NCBI GenBank assembly: GCA_016280395.1
Contig: JAEEGQ010000077.1
Coordinates: 1 to 48,696, forward strand
DNA length: 48,696 nt
Direction: 5' to 3'
DNA from: Lachnospiraceae bacterium
Lineage (GTDB): Bacteria > Bacillota > Clostridia > Lachnospirales > Lachnospiraceae
The position numbers and the translations under genes are program-made. The notes under the pieces were generated by a model. It had not been told where the DNA came from. It saw only the letters and a list, made by a program, of their open reading frames with translations, and did not search any database. Below, in pieces: positions 41,615-48,696 of the stretch. Each line of letters starts with the position of its first letter. Positions within the stretch are counted from its first letter, which is position 1.

Positions 41615-43855
41615 TTAAGGCGTCTCTTTTTCCGGCGGCGTTTCAAGGACATATGTATTCTTCCCGTTGCCTTTTGCGGCATACAGGTTCTTGTCTGCGG
41701 TATTGTACAAAGCCGAAAAATCAGACAGGTTATCCGGATCTGCGTTTACAGCTGCGCCCGCAGAAAGAGTGCATTTTACTTTGTCGTCCCTGAACCTGTG
41801 TCCGAATGCCTCCATGATATGCCCGATCAGTTCTTCCGTCTTCTTAAGGTCGGTTATCCCTCTCAGATAGATCATAAACTCATCCCCGCCGATCCTGCAG
41901 GAGAAAAGCTCTTCCTCCGGATATTCCTTAAGTATCCCCGCATACTCGGTAAGGACATTGTCCCCCCTCTTATGACCGTAAGTGTCGTTAATGATCTTAA
42001 AGTTATCCATGTCGGTAATTATCAGGGTTCCCGTTTTTTTAGCGGCTATCTCGTCCACAACAAGTCTTTCGAAATGCCTTCTGTTGTACAGGCCGGTAAG
42101 AGCATCATGATTTGCGATATTCTTGGCTTCGTCAAGCAATTTCCGCTGTTTTGTGGCATCTATGAACCAGATGGTGTAGCCCTGATTATATGAGGCATGC
42201 TTCAGTTCTTCAAGTCTTATTTCATAGACCCTTCCGCCATATCTTGCTTCGGTCGTGTTTCCGGACAGGATATTTCTGATCATTTCATTCCTTCCGGCAT
42301 TTGTGTCCGCAATGGCCTCGTTCCCGACGATCTGTCTTGCGAGGGCATTTGAGAAGGTCACAAAAAGCCTGTCGTCGATGATTATAACACCTTCCTCGGC
42401 CTTTGCAAGAGCGCTTTCGCTGACGATCGCCACCGCATCAAGCGCCCCGTATCTGTTAAAGCATATCAAAAGCAGGACCCCGGCACCGATAACGCCGATC
42501 ACCGGAAGCTCGTAGCCGCCGGTTATGCCGCTTAAGGTGATTGCATACGGGATCCAGATGAACATCATCACCGCGGCCAGCATCCCGACTCTCCTCTTTT
42601 CGATCTTTGTCCCTTTTATAAGACTGTTGATGAAGATCATCATCATCTCTGCGATAACGAATACTGTATAGACAGCCGACAGGTAATAGCCGGTGGAGTG
42701 CACAAAGGTCGCTTTAATATGTCCGTCGACCGTTGTCAGGATGATCTCTTTGTAGAAAAAGTGCGTCTGCGGTGTCAGTGCTATGGAATAGACAAGTGCC
42801 AGAGCCGCCAGTACATGGGCTATATATACAAACAGAGGTATCCTTATGCGGCCGCACTCCGAGGCAAAGATAAGGAACGCGACAAGCATGAGCAGTTCCC
42901 CGAAATACTCCACCACGCATGCCATGTAGAAGGTCTCCACCGTCGTGGCAAGGATCTCGATGATGAAGCCGAGGATATATACCCCTTCAAGCACGAAGAA
43001 CAGCGCTATTGCGGTCTGCATCTTGCTGGATTTTGCACGGAACACCCACACCAGCATCACAAGGACCATGAGAAGCGAGATAATGTGGATCCACAGGTAA
43101 ATGTCGTAGGCGGTAGCGTTGCCCTGCGCGATATATTTTACAAAAAACAGCACCAGCAGATGGGCCGGATAGAAGCAATAGAAGAAGTACCTTCCAAGCA
43201 GCGGCTTTCCTTTTTGTCCGTTATAGCAGGCAAGGAGCGGGAGCGCAAGAAGGAAGCCAAGCAGGTACGATCTGTCATACCAGGTCCAGTCAACGGGCAG
43301 AAAATGCAGATGTTTGTTCAGTATCACGGCCGCCATGACCGCCGCCACCGTTCCGATGTTGGAGATCGCAAACCATTTTGCCTTCTCCTTAAAGGTCTTT
43401 CCGTAGTAGAAAGAAAGCGTGAACAGGATCGGAGTTACGGGCCATCCCGCGATCAGGATACTTATCGAGAACACAAATACCATAACGAGGACCTTTGCCC
43501 ATTTCTTCATGGTCTTATGCTCCAGTACGACAAGTGCAAGGATGCTCAGCATATGGTCGAACAGGATATTCTGCCTGTGACCGAACTCTGCGTGGAAGAA
43601 CAGGTAGAACGGAACAACGGATAAAACATCAAACGCAGCAAGCCTGCCAAGATATTTGTAGAGATTATGGGTTTTCTTAAAGCCTTCGGCGATAAAAAAG
43701 CACATTATGGGGATGGTAAGACGCCCGATAACGTGCATCACCTGTCCTGCAGGTGACCAGAACTCAAAGAACCCCCATGCGATGTGATCGGTCACCATGG
43801 CAAGAACAGCTATCAGCTGGAGGTGTGTTTTGTTTAGCGATATCTTCCCGTTCAT
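41615..43855 (-). CDS. TraX-diguanylate cyclase membrane fusion
   Basis: 746 residues. Residues 1-240 are a TraX-like acyltransferase region: LNKTHLQLIAVLAMVTDHIAW, VIGRLTIPIMCFFIAEGF, HMLSILALV, and the typical end YNGQKGKPLLGRYFFYCFYPAHLLVLFFV. Next come about seven more helices (245-470, 7TM sensor-like), a PAS-like region (about 490-575) and a GGDEF domain (about 580-740). The latter has HDALTGLYNRRHFERL, DMDNFKIINDTYGHKRGDNVL and an intact IGGDEF at 655-660, so it should make c-di-GMP. No RxxD inhibitory site precedes GGDEF. ATG 43855 after AAGGA. Confidence 0.9.
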   Translation of the reverse strand: MNGKISLNKTHLQLIAVLAMVTDHIAWGFFEFWSPAGQVMHVIGRLTIPIMCFFIAEGFKKTHNLYKYLGRLAAFDVLSVVPFYLFFHAEFGHRQNILFDHMLSILALVVLEHKTMKKWAKVLVMVFVFSISILIAGWPVTPILFTLSFYYGKTFKEKAKWFAISNIGTVAAVMAAVILNKHLHFLPVDWTWYDRSYLLGFLLALPLLACYNGQKGKPLLGRYFFYCFYPAHLLVLFFVKYIAQGNATAYDIYLWIHIISLLMVLVMLVWVFRAKSSKMQTAIALFFVLEGVYILGFIIEILATTVETFYMACVVEYFGELLMLVAFLIFASECGRIRIPLFVYIAHVLAALALVYSIALTPQTHFFYKEIILTTVDGHIKATFVHSTGYYLSAVYTVFVIAEMMMIFINSLIKGTKIEKRRVGMLAAVMMFIWIPYAITLSGITGGYELPVIGVIGAGVLLLICFNRYGALDAVAIVSESALAKAEEGVIIIDDRLFVTFSNALARQIVGNEAIADTNAGRNEMIRNILSGNTTEARYGGRVYEIRLEELKHASYNQGYTIWFIDATKQRKLLDEAKNIANHDALTGLYNRRHFERLVVDEIAAKKTGTLIITDMDNFKIINDTYGHKRGDNVLTEYAGILKEYPEEELFSCRIGGDEFMIYLRGITDLKKTEELIGHIMEAFGHRFRDDKVKCTLSAGAAVNADPDNLSDFSALYNTADKNLYAAKGNGKNTYVLETPPEKETP

Positions 43856-43889
43856 TTGAATGCATCCTTACAAACAGTGCTTTTCTGTT

Positions 43890-43918
43890 ATTATACGTTA
43901 AAAAGCAGTTCTAATCAA
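43890..43918 (-). promoter_or_regulatory. Promoter of the TraX-GGDEF gene
   Basis: -35 TTGATT (43913-43918), 17 bp, -10 TATAAT (43890-43895). Leader about 30 bases. Confidence 0.85.
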
Positions 43919-44059
43919 CAGAAAACTCAGCCCCCGGTCACCGGATCGCAGAATTTTTTAGAAAATATGTGTTTTTTATTAAAGTTTTGTGGTATATTGA
44001 TAAAGAGAAGGTTCGATATGTCACACGCGGACCAAAGCCTTTACAAAGGGGGAAAACAC

Positions 44060-45286
44060 ATGCTTGCAACATTGATCCCGTTATTCGACAACAAAATGAA
44101 TGTACCCGCGTACTCGATCTTTGCGCAGAGGGAAAACCTCCTTGCAAGACCAAACCTGCTCGGGACCGGTGATCTTGATATGGCTTCAAGGGTGCACGGG
44201 CTTGATATCGTAAACAATATGGGGCTTGATTCGGTATCGGATGACAGGACCGTTTTTATCGAGGTCAACCAGATCTCGATCTTCACGGATCTTGAGAATG
44301 ACTGCAAGGTCGATCACAGTAAGGTAGTCCTGCTCGGAAACAGCAGCATAACTCCCATAGAACAGTATGTCGACAGGGTCGCAGCGCTTAAGAAAGCCGG
44401 ATTTTCCTTTGCGATAAAGGGGCTTGCCTATACACAGTTTGAGGATTATAAGCCTATCCTCGATCTTACCGACTACATCCTGTTAAACCATAAAAAGATC
44501 AACGTAGCCGTGGCAAAGACCTACTTTGCGAAGCAATACCCGAACTTAAAGCTTGTTGCGGTCAATGTGAACACCGGCGAAGAATATGACGCCCTTGCCG
44601 ACAAAGAGTCCTACTCGCTGTATGAGGGCGAATTCTTCCGTGTTCCCGTCCTGACAGGCGGAAAGGAGCTTGCTCCCGTCAAGGCAAACTATGTCGAGCT
44701 CCTCAACGTTGTGAACGCTCCGGATTTTGACCTTACAAAAGCGGCCGACACCATATCGAGGGATACAGCACTCGTTATCTCGCTTCTTCAGCTTGTCAAC
44801 CGCATGTCACGCAATTCCGAGATAACTTCCGTAAGGCACGCTGCAGCGATGCTTGGACAGAAGGACCTCAAGAAGTGGATAAATACGGCTGTTACCAAAG
44901 AGCTCTGCGCCGACAGGCCAAACGAGATAACAAGGCTTTCGCTCATCCGCGCGAAGTTTGCCGAAAACCTTGCTCCCGTCTTCGAAAAGGCGGGCCTTGC
45001 AAACGAACTTTTCCTTGCGGGTCTGTTCTCCGTGCTTGACATCATCCTTGAAAAACCCATGGAAGAGGCTCTTACGCTCGTTCAGGTAAGCAAGTCCATC
45101 CGCGACGCCCTGCTTTACCGCAAGGGTGAGCTCGCAGAGGTGCTCGATCTTATGACAGCCTATGAAAATGCTTCGTTCCAGGAGGTTTCAAGGCAGCTGC
45201 TGTTAAAGAACATTGATGACAACAGTATCTATGATGCTTATGTGAAATCCCTTGCATGGTACAAGGACCTGTTCTCCGTTAAGTAA
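44060..45286 (+). CDS. EAL/HDOD-domain signalling protein (YuxH type)
   Basis: 408 residues from ATG 44060 (MLATLIPLFDNKMNVPAYSI), with AAAGGGGG 6-7 bases upstream. The N-terminal half is an EAL-like fold without catalytic motifs (IEVNQISIF, IEQYVDRVAALKKAGFSFAI). The C-terminal half is HDOD: KANYVELLNVVNAPDFDLTKAADTISRDTALVISLLQLVNR, SVRHAAAMLGQKDLKKWINTA, LFLAGLFSVLDIIL. This matches YuxH/CdgJ-type proteins, probably binding rather than hydrolysing c-di-GMP. Divergent from the TraX-GGDEF gene, a suggestive synthase/effector neighbour. Confidence 0.88.
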   Translation: MLATLIPLFDNKMNVPAYSIFAQRENLLARPNLLGTGDLDMASRVHGLDIVNNMGLDSVSDDRTVFIEVNQISIFTDLENDCKVDHSKVVLLGNSSITPIEQYVDRVAALKKAGFSFAIKGLAYTQFEDYKPILDLTDYILLNHKKINVAVAKTYFAKQYPNLKLVAVNVNTGEEYDALADKESYSLYEGEFFRVPVLTGGKELAPVKANYVELLNVVNAPDFDLTKAADTISRDTALVISLLQLVNRMSRNSEITSVRHAAAMLGQKDLKKWINTAVTKELCADRPNEITRLSLIRAKFAENLAPVFEKAGLANELFLAGLFSVLDIILEKPMEEALTLVQVSKSIRDALLYRKGELAEVLDLMTAYENASFQEVSRQLLLKNIDDNSIYDAYVKSLAWYKDLFSVK

Positions 45287-45299
45287 ATATCTTCGCAAT

Positions 45300-45367
45300 C
45301 AAAAAAACAACACCGCTGTCTGCAGTACGGGAGCATATCCCGCACATGCGGACGGCGGTATTTTGTT
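45300..45367. terminator. Bidirectional terminator between EAL/HDOD and asparaginase genes
   Basis: ACCGCTGTC/GACGGCGGT outer stem (45311-45319 with 45351-45359) around an inner CGGGA...TCCCG hairpin; A run on the left and TATTTTGTTT on the right serve both convergent genes. Confidence 0.75.
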
Positions 45368-45391
45368 TAAGGGGCAGCGCAAAGCATGCAT

Positions 45392-46402
45392 TTAGCGCGA
45401 TACCTGTCTTAAGGTCATTTCCCCTGCCATATTTATCGAATAGAAATCCCTGATCTCGCTCGGATCGTCTGTCATTCCGAGTATCCACATGAGTTTTGTC
45501 AGCGCAGCCTCTCCTGTCATGTCATGAGCCTCAAGAGCCCCGATCTCAAGAGCGCGCCTTCCTGTTTCGTACACATCCATCATAGTCCCTTCGTACCTGC
45601 ACTGGGTGCCGACAACGACTGTAAGCCCGTCTTTTATAAGCTTTTCGAGGGTCCCTGTGAAGTCATGCCTTAAGAACGGCATGCCGCCTATCCCGTACGC
45701 CTCTATGTAAAGCCCCTTGTAACCTTGTCCGGCTATTGATTCTATGAGGCTTCTGTGTATCCCCGGAAACATTTTGATCATGCACACCTTAGAGGAATAT
45801 GTGTTCGCCAGCTTAAATATTCCTGTTCTTTCCGGCACTGCGGCGGTATCTATCCGCATGCCGAGGGAACTTATCGTTGCAATGTCCGGATAGTTGATGC
45901 TCTCGAACGCGTCAAAGCTTAAGGAGCGCACCTTCGAGACCCTGCAGCCGAGCATGACTTTTCGGTTAAATGCCACAAACACCCCGGGTATCCCGCTTGC
46001 AGCCATATGGATCGCGCATCTGCAGTTTTCCATTGCATCCGCGACCGGATTTGTTATGGACAGCTGCGAACCCGTGATCACTACAGGGATATTGATGTTG
46101 CGGAGCATAAAAGAAAGCATGGACGAGGTGTAGGCGAGGGTATCCGTCCCGTGGATCACAACGATACCGTCGTGGTCGTTCCTGCACTCGCTTATGCGCT
46201 TTGCAAGCGCGCTCCAGTCTTCCGGGAAGATGTTCGCGCTGTCGAGCGAACAAAAATCCTCGATCTCTATATCAGTATCACCCGAAACCATCTTAAGTTC
46301 TTTTTGCATGTCATAGATAGAAAGGCCCGGGATCAGCCCGTTCTGCTTCATTACGGCGGAAAGTGTCCCGCCCGTGTTTATGATCAGTATCTTTCTGCTC
46401 AT
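45392..46402 (-). CDS. ansA: L-asparaginase, type I-like
   Basis: 336 residues. Hydrolyses asparagine to aspartate and ammonia. First catalytic threonine motif INTGGTLSAV (TGGT 10-13), second VVIHGTDTLAYTSS (84-88), then VVITGSQLSI and the C-terminal domain with GLYIEAYGIGGMPF. No signal peptide, so cytoplasmic type I. The start MSRKILIINTGG is the only sensible one. It has its own promoter and shares a terminator with the convergent gene. Confidence 0.94.
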   Translation of the reverse strand: MSRKILIINTGGTLSAVMKQNGLIPGLSIYDMQKELKMVSGDTDIEIEDFCSLDSANIFPEDWSALAKRISECRNDHDGIVVIHGTDTLAYTSSMLSFMLRNINIPVVITGSQLSITNPVADAMENCRCAIHMAASGIPGVFVAFNRKVMLGCRVSKVRSLSFDAFESINYPDIATISSLGMRIDTAAVPERTGIFKLANTYSSKVCMIKMFPGIHRSLIESIAGQGYKGLYIEAYGIGGMPFLRHDFTGTLEKLIKDGLTVVVGTQCRYEGTMMDVYETGRRALEIGALEAHDMTGEAALTKLMWILGMTDDPSEIRDFYSINMAGEMTLRQVSR

Positions 46403-46445
46403 GAGATCTTTTCCCCTCTTCCGGTATCAAAGGATTTATGCCATT

Positions 46446-46475
46446 ATTATAAAGGTTTTCCGGTCATAAAATCAA
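46446..46475 (-). promoter_or_regulatory. Promoter of the asparaginase gene
   Basis: -35 TTGATT (46470-46475), 18 bp, -10 TATAAT (46446-46451). Confidence 0.8.
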
Positions 46476-46538
46476 GTGTCCAAACCGTTTCCAAAGGATT
46501 GTTAACCCCGCCTTCCGGATTATTTATAAACGGGCGTA

Positions 46539-46607
46539 ACAGATGCTCGAAGCATCTGTAAACATATGCTTGAAGCATCAGTAAACAGATGCTTTCAAGC
46601 ATATGTT
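46539..46607 (+). promoter_or_regulatory. Three tandem palindromes upstream of the surface-protein gene
   Basis: Palindromes built on ATGCTtGAAGCAT: 46539-46559 (ACAGATGCT-CGA-AGCATCTGT, perfect), 46561-46578 and 46589-46607, with centres 23-24 bp apart. The last overlaps the -35 of the next promoter. The second and third also pair with each other as a large hairpin. Likely an operator array for a dimeric regulator. Confidence 0.7.
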
Positions 46608-46634
46608 GCACACTCCGGACATTTGTGTTAGGAT
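46606..46634 (+). promoter_or_regulatory. Promoter of the surface-protein gene
   Basis: -35 TTGCAC (46606-46611), 17 bp, -10 TAGGAT (46629-46634). Confidence 0.7.
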
Positions 46635-46659
46635 ATACTTGTTTTTAAGGAGGCGGAGT

Positions 46660-47916
46660 ATGAAAAAAACAATAGTGTTACTGTTATCTGTTCTGTCTTT
46701 TTTCCTGGTCTGTACAGCAGCCGGCATGACAGGAGTACGGGCGGATGAGCATGATATAAAGAATGTCAAAGTTTCCGAAAGCGGGATCCTTACCTGGGAT
46801 CCGTACGAGGGCGCCACAAGATACTGGTTGATCTTTGATTCTTATGCTGTTGAACCGGAGAACTTTACTTTTGACCTCAACGAAGCAGCCCATAGGTCCT
46901 ATTTTCCGAGCGGTACATATACCTTCTCTCTTGTGGCCTGTGATGACAACTGGCAAAACCTCTCAAATACTTATTACGGCACCTATACATATACGGCACT
47001 GCCCGGGATCGACCCTCCCAAGAACCTGCGCTGGGACGGGAAGACAGCCAGATGGGACGCTGTTGACAATGCTGTAAGATACAGGCTCTATTTGTACTCC
47101 GGCGATGCTGAGATCGATCAGTTTTATTCAGAAGACCTGTTTATCGATCTTTCCGACAGCACCAGACTGGTCCTGGGCAACGAATATCGTTTTGCTGTCA
47201 TGGCAATTGGCGGTGAAGGCTACTACCCCAGCGTCATAAGCGACTTCAGCAGTACCGTTCAGGGCTGGTTTGAGTATAAGGATATTCAGAATGTTAAGCT
47301 TGAAAACGGCATCCTTTCCTGGGATCCGTTCGAGGGTGCCACCCGGTACTGGCTGAGAACAAGCTCGGGCGGAGCCTATGAGCCGGACGGTACTTCCTTC
47401 GATCTGTACCAGAAGCTCAAAGAATACGGCGAATCTTTCGGCCAGACCGTCACCTATGACCTTGTAGCGGCAAGAAGCGACTGGACGGAGGTTTCAAAGC
47501 ATTATACGGGCAGCTATTATTTCGAGGCACGTGCTGAATTGCCGACCCCCACTCCTACGGCAACTCCCACGCCCACCGCTGCCGCAACTCCTACTCCGGA
47601 GCCTGCTACCGCAACTCCTACTCCGGAGCCTGCTACCGCTACTCCTACTCCGGAACCCACCGCTACCGCAACTCCCACTCCGGAGCCTGCTACCGCAACA
47701 CCTACTCCGGAACCTACCGAGACTCCTACTCCGGCCCCCACTGCCACACCAACCCCGGCAGTAGCACCGCCATCGGGTCCCGTTGTTCATAAATCCAGCA
47801 ATATGCTTCTTATCATACTTATCGTTGTTTCCTCGCTCCTTGGGGTCGCAGCCATTCTCCTGGGTGTGATCATTGTAGTCCATAATAAGAGATCCGACGG
47901 GAACAGACCGGAATAA
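46660..47916 (+). CDS. Surface protein with repeated beta domains, TPTPEP stalk and C-terminal anchor
   Basis: 418 residues from ATG 46660 (MKKTIVLLLSVLSFFLVC), AAGGAGG upstream. Signal peptide (about 1-27). Three fibronectin-III-like beta domains: the first and third share the phrases NVKVSESGILTWDPYEGATRYWL and NVKLENGILSWDPFEGATRYWL, so they are internal duplicates; the middle starts NLRWDGKTARWDAV. Then a PTPEPATA stalk (about 305-385), a membrane helix (about 388-412) and a short basic tail. It would be anchored in the membrane with the beta domains outside the wall. Ligand unknown. Confidence 0.88.
   Translation: MKKTIVLLLSVLSFFLVCTAAGMTGVRADEHDIKNVKVSESGILTWDPYEGATRYWLIFDSYAVEPENFTFDLNEAAHRSYFPSGTYTFSLVACDDNWQNLSNTYYGTYTYTALPGIDPPKNLRWDGKTARWDAVDNAVRYRLYLYSGDAEIDQFYSEDLFIDLSDSTRLVLGNEYRFAVMAIGGEGYYPSVISDFSSTVQGWFEYKDIQNVKLENGILSWDPFEGATRYWLRTSSGGAYEPDGTSFDLYQKLKEYGESFGQTVTYDLVAARSDWTEVSKHYTGSYYFEARAELPTPTPTATPTPTAAATPTPEPATATPTPEPATATPTPEPTATATPTPEPATATPTPEPTETPTPAPTATPTPAVAPPSGPVVHKSSNMLLIILIVVSSLLGVAAILLGVIIVVHNKRSDGNRPE
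47545..47760 (+). repeat. TPTPEPAT tandem repeat
   Basis: Coding repeats of 24-33 bp (ACTCCTACTCCGGAGCC core) for the stalk. Copies are nearly identical at DNA level, unlike the older TP repeat at 4676-5025, so length variation between strains is likely. Confidence 0.8.
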
Positions 47917-47929
47917 TGAAAAATAAAAG

Positions 47930-47964
47930 CACCCCGCAACAGCCGTTGCGGGGTGTGTTTTATT
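47930..47964 (+). terminator. Terminator of the surface-protein gene
   Basis: Perfect 11-bp stem CACCCCGCAAC/GTTGCGGGGTG, AGCC loop, TGTTTTATT. The A-rich left side may also serve the convergent nucleotidase gene. Confidence 0.9.
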
Positions 47965-48559
47965 ACCGTATGTTCGCTCTTATCGCTTCCCAACCGCAGC
48001 ATCTTAAGAAGTTTTCCCCGGGAAGAGTGCTTTCCCGGTTCCACGGTCTGTCAAAGACCATTACCTTAAGCTTTGGCAGATGCTCAAAAAAGCGGAAAGC
48101 CGCAGGAGAATCCTCAATTGCGTAATCAAAATGCAGCTTGTAATAATCCTCCGGTTCAAGACAGAACTCACTGTTCCTGTCAAACCCGTCCCTGCCGTAT
48201 TTGTTGAAACAGTACAGCTTTACACGTTCAAGGCCATGTCTGTCGAGCCACATCCTTGACGGTCCGTAGGCGCTGTAAGGGCGGCCTGTTATCACAGAGA
48301 CATTAAACCCTGCGTCAAGCCACTCATTAACGGTCTTTGACGCACCCGGTGTTTCCTCAAAGGACAGGAGAACGTCGGGCGTATGCGCCTTGGCCATCAT
48401 TAGTTCATATTGCTCCGTCGTCAGGTCAAACGACTTCTGAAGATCAAAAAACCTTACTTTTTCGTATGGGATATCCTTCCCGTACATTTCTTTTACTTTT
48501 GTCACAAACCACCTTGCCGTCTCGCAGAGGCAGTCATCAAAATCAATATAGATGTCCAT
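47963..48559 (-). CDS. 5'-nucleotidase-like HAD phosphatase (NT5C type)
   Basis: 198 residues, ATG 48559 after AGGAGGG. HAD superfamily: motif I DFDDCLCETARWF (two Asp of DxD form), motif II ITGRP, motif III/IV region DYAIEDSPAAFRFF. Similar in length and order to the 5'(3')-deoxyribonucleotidases of the NT5C family, which act on pyrimidine deoxynucleotides, though substrate is inferred. Confidence 0.85.
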   Translation of the reverse strand: MDIYIDFDDCLCETARWFVTKVKEMYGKDIPYEKVRFFDLQKSFDLTTEQYELMMAKAHTPDVLLSFEETPGASKTVNEWLDAGFNVSVITGRPYSAYGPSRMWLDRHGLERVKLYCFNKYGRDGFDRNSEFCLEPEDYYKLHFDYAIEDSPAAFRFFEHLPKLKVMVFDRPWNRESTLPGENFLRCCGWEAIRANIR

Positions 48560-48617
48560 CTTTCCCTCCTGTTTTTTCCATTCACAAAATCCGTTTTTTG
48601 TGGTATTATCAGAATAG

Positions 48618-48646
48618 ATTATAGCACATATAAATGCATCCGGAAA
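48618..48646 (-). promoter_or_regulatory. Promoter of the nucleotidase gene
   Basis: -10 TATAAT (48618-48623) with a weak -35 TTTCCG (48641-48646), 17 bp apart. Confidence 0.6.
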
Positions 48647-48673
48647 CAGTCGGACTATAACGGAGGCAACGGC

Positions 48674-48696
48674 ATGGCAGACACGAAGATACCCGA
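48674..48696 (+). CDS. Start of an unidentified plus-strand gene
   Basis: ATG 48674 with CGGAGG seven bases upstream, then MADTKIP before the window ends. Too short to identify. Confidence 0.55.

Noticed and set aside
42698-43624. 308-codon plus-strand frame
   Set aside because: Antisense to the helices of the TraX-GGDEF gene; highly charged His/Arg-rich shadow of hydrophobic codons.

Overview
The window looks like a chromosomal segment of an anaerobic, plant-polysaccharide-using Firmicute of the class Clostridia, most likely Lachnospiraceae. This rests on gene content and order recognised from memory, not on a search. The clues are greA-lysS, ACT-protein/hom/lysC, CdaR-type regulator/ftsE/ftsX/M23 peptidase/S41 protease, LytTR-DUF3021, PadR-DUF1700-DUF4097, GH51 and GH105 glycosidases, Pro/Thr-rich surface linkers, strong AGGAGG ribosome sites and TTGACA/TATAAT promoters. 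Most genes lie on the minus strand.

Layout. 1-6000: cut YoaP-like acetyltransferase, lysS (with an appended tRNA-binding domain) and greA, then a YcxB-like membrane protein, a TP-repeat lipoprotein and a zinc-ribbon protein. 6097-6465: tRNA-Gln and, next to it, a tRNA whose 3' half precedes its 5' half behind its own strong promoter. 6497-14987: small acidic membrane protein, GH51 arabinofuranosidase, RF3, NlpC/P60 lipoprotein and the aspartate-family operon (ACT protein, hom, lysC). 15078-20803: cell-wall remodelling cluster. 21078-27104: receptor with a decayed EAL domain, trigger-factor-like PPIase lipoprotein, GH105 hydrolase, and glutathione peroxidase with an OhrR-like sensor. 27382-33721: MFS transporter, PadR/DUF1700/DUF4097 envelope-stress-type cluster, LytTR/DUF3021 pair and an ABC exporter. 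34135-36789: oligoendopeptidase F and a metallophosphoesterase. 36900-41471: accessory-looking block (sigma factor, membrane J-domain protein, VirD4/TraG-like ATPase, small partner, ClpP paralogue, truncated TraG copy, XRE regulator). 41615-48696: TraX-diguanylate cyclase fusion, EAL/HDOD protein, asparaginase, a three-domain surface protein behind three tandem palindromes, a nucleotidase and the start of one more gene.

Working together. The FtsEX-M23-CtpA genes are a plausible wall-hydrolase control module. GH51 and GH105 point to arabinan and pectin use. Gpx plus the OhrR-like protein is a peroxide response. The c-di-GMP-related proteins include one apparently active GGDEF enzyme and two EAL proteins with decayed active sites.

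The most unusual item is the permuted tRNA-like locus at 6291-6384. Both acceptor strands pair, both halves of the anticodon stem pair, and the canonical D-loop/T-loop residues are all present. However, the transcript would start and end inside the missing anticodon loop.
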